In this document: one piece after another, positions 44,618 to 53,065 of the stretch
How the letters are laid out: each line of letters starts with the position of its first letter
How positions within the stretch are numbered: position 1 is the stretch's first letter
Origin: Nocardia sp. CNY236
GTDB lineage: Bacteria > Actinomycetota > Actinomycetes > Mycobacteriales > Mycobacteriaceae
Assembly: GCF_000482385.1 (NCBI RefSeq)
Contig: NZ_AXVD01000011.1
Span: 62,001 to 126,000 of the forward strand
Direction of reading: 5' to 3'
Length of the DNA stretch: 64,000 nt
Made by a program: the position numbers and the translations under genes
Notes under the pieces: generated by a model
What the model was told of the DNA's origin: nothing
Seen by the model: the letters and a program-made list of their open reading frames with translations, nothing else
The model's database searches: none

Positions 44618-46087
44618 CTATTGGGGCGGTGCGGGAAGCGGGATGACGATCCCGAAGGGCAACGTGATTGCGGGCTGGGGAGTGGGTTCCGGTCGAGGTC
44701 CGTCCGCGGGCGGGGCCGGTTCGGTGGGTGCGGCCGGGGGCGCGGGTTCGGGCTGCGCGGCGGGTGGTTCGGCAGGCTGCGCGGCGGGTGGTTCGGCAGG
44801 CTGCGCAGCGGGTGGTTCGGCAGGCTGCGCAGCGGGTGGTTGCGGTTGTGCGGGATCGGTGGGTGGCGTGGCACCGGGTCCGCTTTCCGGTGGTAGGCAA
44901 TCAGAAGCCGAAGCGTCCCCGGCCTGCGACAGGTCCGTCCCGGGCGGTGGGCCGAAACGCTTCGCCGACGACAATGGCTCGTCGTCGGCCGCCGGGCGGC
45001 CGGTTCGCGGCATCGGCGCCGGAACCGGTTGGACCGCACATGGTTCCGGTGGATCCGCGGGCAATGGAGCGGGCGCGGGACAGAAGATGCCACACGGAAT
45101 CGGCGGCAGACCGGGGATGTCGATCATCACCTGCTCCGACTCGGGAGGGGGTGCCGGCGTAGGTTGCTCGGGGCCGATGCGCGGTGGCGAACCTGGATCG
45201 GACGGATCGACCACGGTGTGCTCCGGAGCCACGGGCGGCGACACCGGCAATGCTCCCGGCGGAACCAGATCCGGGGAAATCTGCACCGGCGCGGGTGCCC
45301 CGCCGGTGCGATATGCGGCCGACCAACTCAACACATTCGCCGCATAGGCCATCGAGTTGTTGTAGCGCAACACCGCCCGCAACTCCTGAGCCGGATCGCG
45401 CAGATTCAACCCGCCCGAACACAGATACTTCCCGGCGGCCAACGCCGCATCGAACACATTGTGTGGATCGGCAACGCCGTCCGCATTGCCGTCGGTGCCG
45501 TACAACGCCCATGTCCCCGGTAGGAACTGCATCGGCCCCACCGCCCGCACATACCCGCCGTCGGCGGCGCGAATGACTTCGTTGCCCGGCAGAGTGCCAT
45601 CCAATGCCGGTCCGTAGATCGGTCGCACCGTCGTGCCCGCCGCGTCGGTGCGTCCGCCTCGCGCGTGCGCGGACTCCACCCACCCGATTCCAGCCAGCAG
45701 ATTCCACGACAGTCCGCAGCCCGGTGTCGAGGATGCCATGGCCAGCTCCGCGTTGCGATACGCGGCCAACACGACCTCTGGAATGCCCAACCCGCCCCGG
45801 TGCGCCGGGAGCGAAATCTCTCGCAAGGGAACAACGCCCGAGAACGGAGCCACCGTACTCGGCTGCACCGCGCGCAATGTCCGCGGCCGTTGTGTCGGCG
45901 CGGGCAGTACCCCCACCGTCCGGGACAGCCCGGCATCGGTTGCGTCCGACGCCACCGCCACCATTTCCGGCTCTCCGTGTGAGGTCCGGGGCGCCGACCC
46001 GCTCGCTACGACACCAGCAACAACCAATGCCGATACCGTCACCGGAACAGATACGCGCATTCGGCCACACCCAATCGTCGACGTCAC
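44618..46087 (-). CDS. Exported lytic transglycosylase with long proline-rich tail
   Basis: A 489-residue paralogue of the gene downstream. A signal peptide (core about residues 12-32) leads to an SLT_2 domain near residues 95-260, with LLAGIGWVESAHARGG (catalytic Glu), AVGPMQFLPGTWALYGTDGN and LRYNNSMAYAANV. Residues 270-489 are Pro/Ala-rich. They include PPIPCGIFCPAP, with two close Cys, and then an 8-residue repeat PPAAQPAE near 425-455. The tail probably spans or binds the cell wall. The repeat may vary in number between strains. The start is 46087, with ATG 46060 (MRVSVP) as an alternative. Confidence 0.88.
   Translation of the reverse strand: MTSTIGCGRMRVSVPVTVSALVVAGVVASGSAPRTSHGEPEMVAVASDATDAGLSRTVGVLPAPTQRPRTLRAVQPSTVAPFSGVVPLREISLPAHRGGLGIPEVVLAAYRNAELAMASSTPGCGLSWNLLAGIGWVESAHARGGRTDAAGTTVRPIYGPALDGTLPGNEVIRAADGGYVRAVGPMQFLPGTWALYGTDGNADGVADPHNVFDAALAAGKYLCSGGLNLRDPAQELRAVLRYNNSMAYAANVLSWSAAYRTGGAPAPVQISPDLVPPGALPVSPPVAPEHTVVDPSDPGSPPRIGPEQPTPAPPPESEQVMIDIPGLPPIPCGIFCPAPAPLPADPPEPCAVQPVPAPMPRTGRPAADDEPLSSAKRFGPPPGTDLSQAGDASASDCLPPESGPGATPPTDPAQPQPPAAQPAEPPAAQPAEPPAAQPAEPPAAQPEPAPPAAPTEPAPPADGPRPEPTPQPAITLPFGIVIPLPAPPQ
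44752..44841 (-). repeat. 24-bp tandem repeat coding for PPAAQPAE
   Basis: Three and a partial fourth copies of a 24-bp unit at 44752, 44776, 44800 and 44824, nearly identical (one G/A difference). They encode the 8-residue repeat in the transglycosylase tail. Confidence 0.9.
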
Positions 46088-46144
46088 GGGAGCGGTCGGT
46101 CCGAGCTACGCAGGCCCGGGCCGCTCGGGACAACGTGGTCCAGG

Positions 46145-46780
46145 TTACTCACCGGTTAGGTTGTTGTTCGGCATTTCCGACCGATCATCGATGGTCGGCA
46201 GGACAGGTTTTCGGCCGGAGCCCCTTTTGCGGCCAGACTTTCCGAGGCCTTCCGCGTGATGCTCCCGGTTCGGGAATTCCACGGACTCGATCCGGTCGAG
46301 TATCCCTTTTACCTCGTCCAATTCACGACGCAGGTAGTCGCGTGTGGCCACCTCGCCGACCGCGATGCGCAGCGCCGCCAGTTCCCGCGCGAGGAACTCG
46401 GTGTCCGCCTTCGTCTGCGCCGCCCGCATCCGGTCTTCCTCCAAGGCGACCCGGTCACGGTTGTCCTGTCGGTTCTGGGCGAGCAGGATCAACGGCGCGG
46501 CATACGCGGCCTGAGTGGAAAACGCCAAATTCAACAGAATGAACGGATATGGATCCCACCGCAATGCGACCACGAAGATATTCGCAGTGATCCAGGCGAG
46601 CACCACGAGCGTTTGGATCGCCAGATATCGCCCGGTGCCGAGAAACCGAGCCACTTGTTCGCTGCTGCGCGCCAGCGCTTCGGCATCCCAATCCCATCGA
46701 AACCGCGATTCGACCGGGGTTTCCAGGCGCTGGCGCGCGGTTCCATAGCCGAGCCGCATATCGGAAGCCTTCTCGCTCAT
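46145..46780 (-). CDS. DUF1003 membrane protein
   Basis: A 211-residue protein with the DUF1003 core: two membrane helices (about residues 50-67 and 75-92) around FVVALRWDPYPFILLNLAFSTQAAYAAPLILLAQNRQ. This is followed by a long coiled-coil-like stretch (RDRVALEEDRMRAAQTKADTEFLARELAALRI, read in segments) and a basic C-terminus. DUF1003 has no assigned activity. ATG 46780 is used, with GGAAAGG 7 bases upstream. It lies 46 bases after the MgtE-N gene on the same strand, as in mycobacteria. Confidence 0.9.
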   Translation of the reverse strand: MSEKASDMRLGYGTARQRLETPVESRFRWDWDAEALARSSEQVARFLGTGRYLAIQTLVVLAWITANIFVVALRWDPYPFILLNLAFSTQAAYAAPLILLAQNRQDNRDRVALEEDRMRAAQTKADTEFLARELAALRIAVGEVATRDYLRRELDEVKGILDRIESVEFPNREHHAEGLGKSGRKRGSGRKPVLPTIDDRSEMPNNNLTGE

Positions 46781-46826
46781 GCTGTGGCCTTTCCGGAACG
46801 AGCGGACCTGCTCGTGCCGTACCCGC

Positions 46827-48107
46827 TCATGCCGTACCCCTCTCGTCGTTCTCTTCCTGATCACGCCAGCCCTCGGGGAGTAGGTGGTCGAGCACATCGT
46901 CGACGCTGACCGCCCCGAGCAGGTGGCTTTCCTCGTCCACCACCGGTCCGCAGACCAGGTTGTAGGTCGCGAAGTAGCGGGTCACGGCGACCAGTGACAG
47001 CTCGGGACGCAGGGGGGACAGGTCGGTGTCGAGGATGCCGCCCACCAAGTGGGCCGGCGGCTCGCGCAGTAGCTGCTGGATGTGTACCGAGCCCAGATAG
47101 CGGCCGGTCGGTGTCGCGGTCGGTGGACGAACGACGAAAACCATCGAGGCCAGCGCGGGGGTCAGGTCGGGGTTGCGTACCCGTGCCAGCGCCTCGGCCA
47201 CTGTCGTCGACGGTGTCAGAACAACCGGTCGCGGCGTCATCAGGCCGCCCGCGCTGTAGGGCGAATGTTCGAGCAGTCTGCGCACGGGTTCGGATTCCTG
47301 CGGGTCCATCAGAGCCAGGAGTGACTCCGCCTCGCCCTCGGGCAGTTCACCCAACAGGTCGGCGGCATCGTCGGGGTCCATGGCCTCGAGCAGATCGGCG
47401 GCACGGCGCACTTCCAGGTGGCTGAGCAGCTCGATCTGTGCGTCGTCCGGTAACTCTTGGACGACATCGGCAAGGCGCTCGTCATCGAGTGCGACGGCCA
47501 CCTCGACCCGTCGCTTCTCCGGCAACTCCCGCAACAGATAGGCGACGTCGGCCGGGCGCATGCCTTCGAACTGCTCCAGCAGTTGGGTGACCTCCTGTCC
47601 CGGTCTGCCGATTTCGTATGGCGTCAGGCCGGAGACACTGGTCCAGTCCACCACGTGCACGGTGCGTCGGCGTCCCAGCCGCCGATGCCCACGTACAGCT
47701 ACCCTGGTGACCAGCCAGTCCCGACTGCGGGTCTGTTCGATACCGAGATCGAACACATGCAGGTCCACACCGGCTACATCCGGAAGGTCGGGGTCCTGCA
47801 CCCGCACTACCGAATCGACGATCTGCGCCAAGGCGAGCATTTCACCGGGCCGCTGTGTGAAGCGCCGCAGGCTCACAGTTCCGGTGTTCAGCGTCACCAC
47901 ACCCGGGTCGATGGCGGTGACCCGCAGGATGGGTACGAAAATTCGGCGCCGGGTGAACAATTCGACCACCAAGCCGTGTACGCGCGGCTGCTGGCGGTTG
48001 TAGCGGATGGCCACGACGACGTCTCGGATCCGCCCGATAGACTCGCCGTCCGGTCCCAGCACCACCAGGCCGGCCAGCCTGGCGACATACACCCTGGTAG
48101 CTGCCAT
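46827..48107 (-). CDS. Soluble MgtE-N/CBS protein, magnesium-transporter-like
   Basis: A 426-residue protein. Residues 1-75 form a PRC-barrel-like domain (RVYVARLAGLVVLGPDGESIGRI), about 185-290 an MgtE N-terminal alpha-solenoid (MRPADVAYLLRELPEKRRVEVA, ELPDDAQIELLSHL, MDPDDAADLLGELP), and about 300-415 a pair of CBS domains. The five-helix transport domain of true MgtE is absent, so it is not a channel by itself. It could sense Mg2+ or nucleotides for the DUF1003 partner or another protein. It matches Rv1232c and is divergent from the lyase gene. Confidence 0.92.
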   Translation of the reverse strand: MAATRVYVARLAGLVVLGPDGESIGRIRDVVVAIRYNRQQPRVHGLVVELFTRRRIFVPILRVTAIDPGVVTLNTGTVSLRRFTQRPGEMLALAQIVDSVVRVQDPDLPDVAGVDLHVFDLGIEQTRSRDWLVTRVAVRGHRRLGRRRTVHVVDWTSVSGLTPYEIGRPGQEVTQLLEQFEGMRPADVAYLLRELPEKRRVEVAVALDDERLADVVQELPDDAQIELLSHLEVRRAADLLEAMDPDDAADLLGELPEGEAESLLALMDPQESEPVRRLLEHSPYSAGGLMTPRPVVLTPSTTVAEALARVRNPDLTPALASMVFVVRPPTATPTGRYLGSVHIQQLLREPPAHLVGGILDTDLSPLRPELSLVAVTRYFATYNLVCGPVVDEESHLLGAVSVDDVLDHLLPEGWRDQEENDERGTA

Positions 48108-48170
48108 GCTGCCAGGCTAGAGGTTCGCGGGCGGGTGTTCGGCCCTGCGCCACGATCGACGGGAGTGATC

Positions 48171-49127
48171 ATGAAACCGCGCCGTTCGGTGCTCGCGTGT
48201 CCTGGTAGCAACGAGAAGATGATGCAGAAGGCGAAGACATTGCCGGCCGACGCAGTCTTTCTCGATCTCGAAGACGCGGTTGCGCCGGTGGCCAAGGAAC
48301 AGGCGCGTGCGAATGTCGTGGCAGCGCTGAACGACTCCGGCTGGGGGCTGCAGCTGCGTACCGTCCGAGTGAACGACTGGACCACCGAATGGACCTACCT
48401 CGATGTCACGTCGGTGGTCGCCGGCGCGGGTGCACGACTGGATGCGATCGTGCTGCCCAAGGTGACCGACCCCGGCCAGGTGCGCGCGCTCGACCTGCTG
48501 CTGACTCAGCTGGAGAAGGTGCACGGCTTGGACGTCGGCCGCATCGGTATCGAACCGCAGATCGAAAATGCACGAGGACTACGTGACATCGACGCGATCG
48601 CCACGGCGAGCTCACGGGTGCAGACCTTGGTGTTCGGTCCGGCCGACTTCATGGCCAGCATCGGGATGCGAACGCTTGTGGTCGGGCAACAGCCGGAGGG
48701 CTACGACACCGGGGATGCCTACCACCACGTCCTGATGACCATCCTGCTCGCCGCTCGGGCACACGGACTCCAGGCCATCGACGGACCCTACGTCCAGATT
48801 CGAGACGTCGACGGTTTCCGGCGCGCGGCAGCGCGAACTGCTGCGCTGGGGTTCGATGGCAAGTGGGTGCTACATCCTGCGCAGATCGAGGCGGCAAACG
48901 AGGCGTTCAGTCCGCGCCAGACCGATTACGATCGAGCCGAACTGATCCTGGAGGCCTACGCTTTCCACAGCTCTAGGGCCGGCGGCGCCCACGGTGCGGT
49001 CGTACTCGGCGACGAGATGATCGACGAGGCGAGCGCCACGATGGCTCGGGTGATCGCGGAGAAGGGGCGGGCCGCCGGAATGACGCGCACCACGCGTTTC
49101 ACTCCACCACAGCACCGGAAGCGATAG
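48171..49127 (+). CDS. HpcH/HpaI-family CoA-ester lyase (malyl-CoA lyase/CitE-like)
   Basis: A 318-residue TIM-barrel lyase. It has RRSVLACPGSNEKMMQKA at the N-terminus, the metal-binding FLDLEDAVAPVAKEQAR, RVNDWTT, ALDAIVLPKVTDP-like strand LDAIVLPKVTDPGQVR, and GIEPQIENARGLRDID with the second metal Glu. WVLHPAQIEAANEAF follows. It is nearer in length to malyl-CoA/methylmalyl-CoA lyases than to short CitE. It cleaves a C-C bond in a beta-hydroxyacyl-CoA; the substrate is not certain. ATG 48171 has GGGAG 5-6 bases upstream. The stop is 12 bases before the next gene. Confidence 0.88.
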   Translation: MKPRRSVLACPGSNEKMMQKAKTLPADAVFLDLEDAVAPVAKEQARANVVAALNDSGWGLQLRTVRVNDWTTEWTYLDVTSVVAGAGARLDAIVLPKVTDPGQVRALDLLLTQLEKVHGLDVGRIGIEPQIENARGLRDIDAIATASSRVQTLVFGPADFMASIGMRTLVVGQQPEGYDTGDAYHHVLMTILLAARAHGLQAIDGPYVQIRDVDGFRRAAARTAALGFDGKWVLHPAQIEAANEAFSPRQTDYDRAELILEAYAFHSSRAGGAHGAVVLGDEMIDEASATMARVIAEKGRAAGMTRTTRFTPPQHRKR

Positions 49128-49139
49128 CAGAATAGAGAC

Positions 49140-49631
49140 ATGACGAATCCCTTGGGGAACGCGAGTCGCGCCCGGCAGAATCTGCCGACGCCCCCGTCCG
49201 GCTGGCCGGTCGGCTCCTACCCGACCTATGCCGAGGCGCAAAAAGCGGTCGACTACTTGGCCGACCACCAGTTCCCAGTCCAGGACGTAACCATCGTCGG
49301 TGTCGACCTGATGCAGGTCGAGCGAGTGCTGTACCGGCTGACCTGGGGAAAGGTAATCGGGGGCGGCGTGGTGTCGGGTGCCTGGCTGGGCCTGTTCCTC
49401 GGTTTGCTGCTGAGCCTGTTCACCACCAACGGCGCTCTGGGGCCACTGCTCGTGGGGCTGCTCGGCGGCATCGTTTTCGGCGTCATCTCGACGTCGATCC
49501 CCTACGCGGCGACCAGAGGGCAGCGCGATTTCGCATCGACGATGCAGCTGGTGGCGGGCCGCTACGACGTGTTGTGTGATCCGAAGTCGGCCGAGCAGGC
49601 GCGCGATATGCTCGCTCGACTGGCGATCTGA
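49140..49631 (+). CDS. General-stress-protein-17M-type membrane protein
   Basis: A 163-residue protein. The N-terminus has a GSP17M-like module, GSYPTYAEAQKAVDYLADHQFPVQDVTIVGVDL. This is followed by two membrane helices with a glycine-rich pattern (about residues 76-98 and 102-120), and a C-terminal FASTMQLVAGRYDVLCD segment similar to the N-terminal fold. The function of the family is unknown; members are stress-induced in bacilli. It is probably cotranscribed with the CoA-ester lyase and matches the Rv1234 type. Confidence 0.87.
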   Translation: MTNPLGNASRARQNLPTPPSGWPVGSYPTYAEAQKAVDYLADHQFPVQDVTIVGVDLMQVERVLYRLTWGKVIGGGVVSGAWLGLFLGLLLSLFTTNGALGPLLVGLLGGIVFGVISTSIPYAATRGQRDFASTMQLVAGRYDVLCDPKSAEQARDMLARLAI

Positions 49632-49634
49632 CTC

Positions 49635-50216
49635 ATGGATGTGCTGGAAACGGTTCGATCGCACGTCCTGGCCCATTTCAGGGTCTCGGCATCGAGCGTC
49701 GATGCCGCGTCGGTGACTTTTCTGGGGGTGGAGCCGATCGAGATACTGCGCGTCGTCGAGGGGGAGTTGGTGCACTACCTGACCTTGGGCGGCTCCCGCT
49801 ATCCGATGAGCGATCCGGCCGCGCCGCATGCGGACCCGGTGCGCGGCCCGCGTGCGGAGTTGGCGCTGACGTTGCGGTCCGGAGTGGGTGCGAGTTCGGG
49901 GCTGACCAGATCGTTGGGTGTGCTTGCCGCTACGCCGGCCGTGGAAGGTGTTGTGCTCCAAGCAGACGCATTGGTGGACTTGGGTGAGCCGATGTGGCGC
50001 AATGCGCCGTTCACCGCGGTTCTGCTCGGCGGCAGCGCCATTCCCGAGGTGAGCTTGCCCGAACCTGCCGAGCCCGTGCGGTACTTCACCGTCACACCGG
50101 TGACCGCAACCGAGGCTGCGTGGATTCGGATTCGTGGCGCGCAGGCCTTGCGGGACGCATGGCACGAGGCAGGGATCGACGTACACGACCCGGTACGGGC
50201 GGCGGCGACGCTGTGA
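49635..50216 (+). CDS. Suppressor-of-fused (SUFU) domain protein
   Basis: A 193-residue protein with the SUFU-like pattern. It has an N-terminal helical segment, VEPIEILRVVEGELVHYLTLGGSRYPM, RAELALTLR, and a C-terminal WRNAPFTAVLLGGSAIPE followed by VRYFTVTPVTATEAAWIRIRGAQALRDAW. The domain is named from a eukaryotic Hedgehog regulator. Bacterial members are often immunity or unknown proteins. No toxin gene is adjacent here, so an immunity role is not supported. It starts 3 bases after the preceding stop. Confidence 0.85.
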   Translation: MDVLETVRSHVLAHFRVSASSVDAASVTFLGVEPIEILRVVEGELVHYLTLGGSRYPMSDPAAPHADPVRGPRAELALTLRSGVGASSGLTRSLGVLAATPAVEGVVLQADALVDLGEPMWRNAPFTAVLLGGSAIPEVSLPEPAEPVRYFTVTPVTATEAAWIRIRGAQALRDAWHEAGIDVHDPVRAAATL

Positions 50217-50315
50217 GGCCGCGGGTGTGGTCGGGACTGTGTGTAGCCGCGGTGCGGCGGGAACTTCGAGGCCGCGGGGTGCGGCTCGACGGCGATACAC
50301 GGTAAGACTGAGGGC

Positions 50316-51170
50316 GTGCGCATCGATCTGCATACTCATTCGACTGCTTCCGACGGTACCGACGAGCCAGCCGATCTGATACGGAACGCCGCTGCCGCGG
50401 GGCTGGACGTCGTCGCGATCACGGATCACGACACCACAGCCGGATGGGCAGGGGCCGTCGACGCGCTTCCGAAGGGGCTGGTGCTCGTTCGGGGCATGGA
50501 GATGTCGTGCGTCGGTCTGTGCGACGACGGGTGGCCGGTGCCCGTGCACCTACTGGCGTATCTGTTCGATTCGACCGATCGCTGTTTTGCCGACGAGCGC
50601 GAGCGACTCCGCGTCGAACGTGTCCAGCGCCTGCGCGCCATGGCCGAGCGCATGGCCGCCGACGGACTGCCGATCGATCCGGAAGCCGTACTCGCCTCGG
50701 CGGGGCCATCGGCAGGACGCCCGCATCTGGCGCGGGCCTTGGTCGCCGCGGGGGTGGTGCCCAGTGTCGACGCCGCGTTCACCGAATTGCTTGCTCCCTA
50801 CGGCCCTTATCACATCGACAAGGCCGACACTCCGCTGCGTCACGCGGTCGAGATGGTGGCCACAGCAGGCGGAGTCAGCGTGTTGGCGCACGTCAGAGCT
50901 CGTACCCGGGGTAGGTTGCTCGCGCTCGAGCAGATCCGGGAGTTGGCCGAAATCGGACTCGGTGGTCTGGAGATCGCGCATCCCGATCACTCCGCGGCCG
51001 ATCGCGCGCTGTTGACCGGTATGGCGGCCGAACTCGGTCTGCTCGCCACCGGATCGTCGGATTACCACGGCGCGAACAAGTCCGTTCGACTGGGCGAGAA
51101 CACGACAGACCCGGTGCAGTTCGAGAAGTTGGTGAGCAAGGCGACCGGAGTGCCGGTGGTCGGATCGTGA
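50316..51170 (+). CDS. PHP-domain metal-dependent phosphoesterase
   Basis: A 284-residue protein of the YciV/RNase AM-like PHP group. It has RIDLHTHSTASDGTDEPADL with the first metal His pair, AITDHDTTAGW, LVRGMEMSC, and late VLAHVRART, LEIAHPDHSAADRALL and GSSDYHGANKS motifs. The histidines and aspartates form a trinuclear metal site. Relatives hydrolyse 3',5'-bisphosphonucleotides or short RNA ends. The GTG start at 50316 is 99 bases after the SUFU-domain gene. It overlaps the small membrane protein gene by GTGA. Confidence 0.92.
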   Translation: MRIDLHTHSTASDGTDEPADLIRNAAAAGLDVVAITDHDTTAGWAGAVDALPKGLVLVRGMEMSCVGLCDDGWPVPVHLLAYLFDSTDRCFADERERLRVERVQRLRAMAERMAADGLPIDPEAVLASAGPSAGRPHLARALVAAGVVPSVDAAFTELLAPYGPYHIDKADTPLRHAVEMVATAGGVSVLAHVRARTRGRLLALEQIRELAEIGLGGLEIAHPDHSAADRALLTGMAAELGLLATGSSDYHGANKSVRLGENTTDPVQFEKLVSKATGVPVVGS

Positions 51171-51463
51171 GCCACCAGGGCGCCGGTGGCGCCCTCGTCC
51201 GGTCGGTGCGTGAACTCAGCGGTGTCGTCGCGGCGGGGACGTTCGCGGGCACGCTCGTCGTCGTCGGCGCTGCGGTGGTGGCCGACCGGCGCGGCTTTCC
51301 CGGCCCGGGGGGCGAGTCGGTGGCCTGGCATGTCGCGTCCGCCGCGGTGGCGGTCATGGCGCAAATCTATGCAGACCGCCATCGAGGTCCGGCGGCCTGC
51401 GCCGGGTCCCTGGTCGTCTTCTGCGCGGCCGGACTCTTGCTGGCGACACAATGGTGGGGCTGA
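51167..51463 (+). CDS. Small membrane protein, unknown
   Basis: A 98-residue protein with about three hydrophobic helices (near residues 19-40, 52-68 and 77-96) and a TQWWG end. The GTG start at 51167 overlaps the PHP gene stop as GTGA, so it is coupled to it. No domain is recognised. It may be a membrane partner for an adjacent protein, but nothing in the sequence shows this. Confidence 0.72.
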   Translation: MSHQGAGGALVRSVRELSGVVAAGTFAGTLVVVGAAVVADRRGFPGPGGESVAWHVASAAVAVMAQIYADRHRGPAACAGSLVVFCAAGLLLATQWWG

Positions 51464-51487
51464 TATTTCGATTCCGGTTGCGGGTGG

Positions 51488-53065
51488 GTGAACTGTGGCC
51501 GAACATTTCTCTTTGTGGGTGAACTCGAGACAGATGTACTGGTTATCGGCGGTGGACCCGCTGGTACCTGGGCAGCTGTCTCTGCGGCCGCGACCGGCGC
51601 CACCGTCGTGCTGGTCGACAAAGCGCGCTGCGGGTCGAGTGGACCGACGGCATTTGCCGCGACCTCGTTGTGGCATATTCCGCCCGGGGTGGCGCGGGAC
51701 GAGGCGGTGCGCCGCACTTATGCGCAGGGTGGCAAACTCGGCGACCCGGACTGGATGCATCGCGTATTCGACGAGACCCACCATCGGGTCGAGCAGTTGG
51801 TGCGCTGGGGCCATCGGAAGCCCGCCGAGAAGGCACCTGCCACACCCAGGCGGGTATTGCTCGACGGCGGGGGCTATCTGCGCCGGATGCGTCATAGCGT
51901 GCGGGCGGTCGGCGTGCGCGTTCTCGACCACCATCCAGCACTGCAGTTGCTCGTCGACCGCGACGGCGTCGTGTCCGGCGCGACTGGGCTGCAACAGCGC
52001 AACGGGTTCCGGTGCTGGACCGTGCGCGCAGGTGCGGTCGTAGTCGCTACCGGTGGATGCGCGTTCTTGTCCGGCGGCGCGGGCACCGAGGGAAACACCG
52101 GTGACGGCCTACTGATCGCCGCGGAGGCCGGCGCCGAGTTGTCCGGGATGGAATTCTCCAACGCCTATAGCCTCGCTCCGGTCGGCAGCCCACATCCGGT
52201 GGACGATGCCGAGCTGGTTGCCCACTCGCAGCTCGCCCCGGTCTACGACGAGTCGGGTGCGCAGTTGCCGGGACACCGGTCGGTGGTGCTCGCGGCTATC
52301 GCCGGCGGTCGTCGGGTATTCGCGGAGCTGGACGACTTGCCACCCGCCGCTCGTGCTCGGCTCACTCGCCAAGGTCTCGTCGATCGAGCAGGTCGAGTCC
52401 CGCTGCGCGCGGTTCTGGAAGGCACCGTGCGCGGCACGGGAGGATTGCGGGTGACCGGCCCGGACTGCGCGACCACCGTGGCGGGCTTGTTCGCGGCAGG
52501 TGATGTGGCCAGCCGCGAGCCGATCACCGGCGCGGTGAGTGGATCCAGTGGCTTGGGCGGCGCGTGGGCAATGGCGTCGGGAGTGTGGGCTGGCGCGGGT
52601 GCGGCGAATTTCGCGCGTATGGCCGACCTGAACGCCCCGACCCACGCGGTCTTCGGCGCGGGACTAAACCCCGTAGCGCGGATCGATCCGCGAGCGGTGA
52701 TCGGGCTCGTCCAAGAACATACGTTGCCATTGCGGCGCAGCTACTGGCGTAGCGCGGGAAGTCTGCGCGACAGCATCGCCGAACTCGACGCGATGTGGCC
52801 CGGAGCGGAATTCGACCTCGGTGGCACCGGGCTGGACCGCTTGCGCGCTCGGCAGGCTGCCGCGCTGCTGGCGGTGGCTCGGTGGACGAAATACAGCGCA
52901 TTGATGCGGACCGAGACTCGGGGAATGCACCGCCGCACCGATCATCCCGGCGCTACCGAAGACTGGCGTGTGCGCCTGATGTCCGGAGGGGTGCGCAGAG
53001 TGTGGGTGCGCCCGGACGTACCGGAGACAGCTGCGGTGGAACACGCTCGCAACAGCGTGGCCTGA
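51488..53065 (+). CDS. FAD-dependent oxidoreductase, succinate dehydrogenase/fumarate reductase flavoprotein-like
   Basis: A 525-residue flavoprotein. The FAD-binding Rossmann motif VLVIGGGPAGTWAA is near residue 18, with VLVDKARCGSSGPTAFAA, then VVVATGGCAF, GTEGNTGDGLLIAAEAGAEL, and a late GLFAAGDVASREPITGAVSGSSG. The C-terminal helical part has RARQAAALLAVARWTKYSALMRTETRG. The pattern is that of the FrdA/AprA/aspartate oxidase group. No iron-sulfur or ferredoxin partner gene lies beside it. Starts at GTG 51488 or GTG 51515; the second fits the usual family start better. The substrate is unknown. Confidence 0.85.
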   Translation: MNCGRTFLFVGELETDVLVIGGGPAGTWAAVSAAATGATVVLVDKARCGSSGPTAFAATSLWHIPPGVARDEAVRRTYAQGGKLGDPDWMHRVFDETHHRVEQLVRWGHRKPAEKAPATPRRVLLDGGGYLRRMRHSVRAVGVRVLDHHPALQLLVDRDGVVSGATGLQQRNGFRCWTVRAGAVVVATGGCAFLSGGAGTEGNTGDGLLIAAEAGAELSGMEFSNAYSLAPVGSPHPVDDAELVAHSQLAPVYDESGAQLPGHRSVVLAAIAGGRRVFAELDDLPPAARARLTRQGLVDRAGRVPLRAVLEGTVRGTGGLRVTGPDCATTVAGLFAAGDVASREPITGAVSGSSGLGGAWAMASGVWAGAGAANFARMADLNAPTHAVFGAGLNPVARIDPRAVIGLVQEHTLPLRRSYWRSAGSLRDSIAELDAMWPGAEFDLGGTGLDRLRARQAAALLAVARWTKYSALMRTETRGMHRRTDHPGATEDWRVRLMSGGVRRVWVRPDVPETAAVEHARNSVA

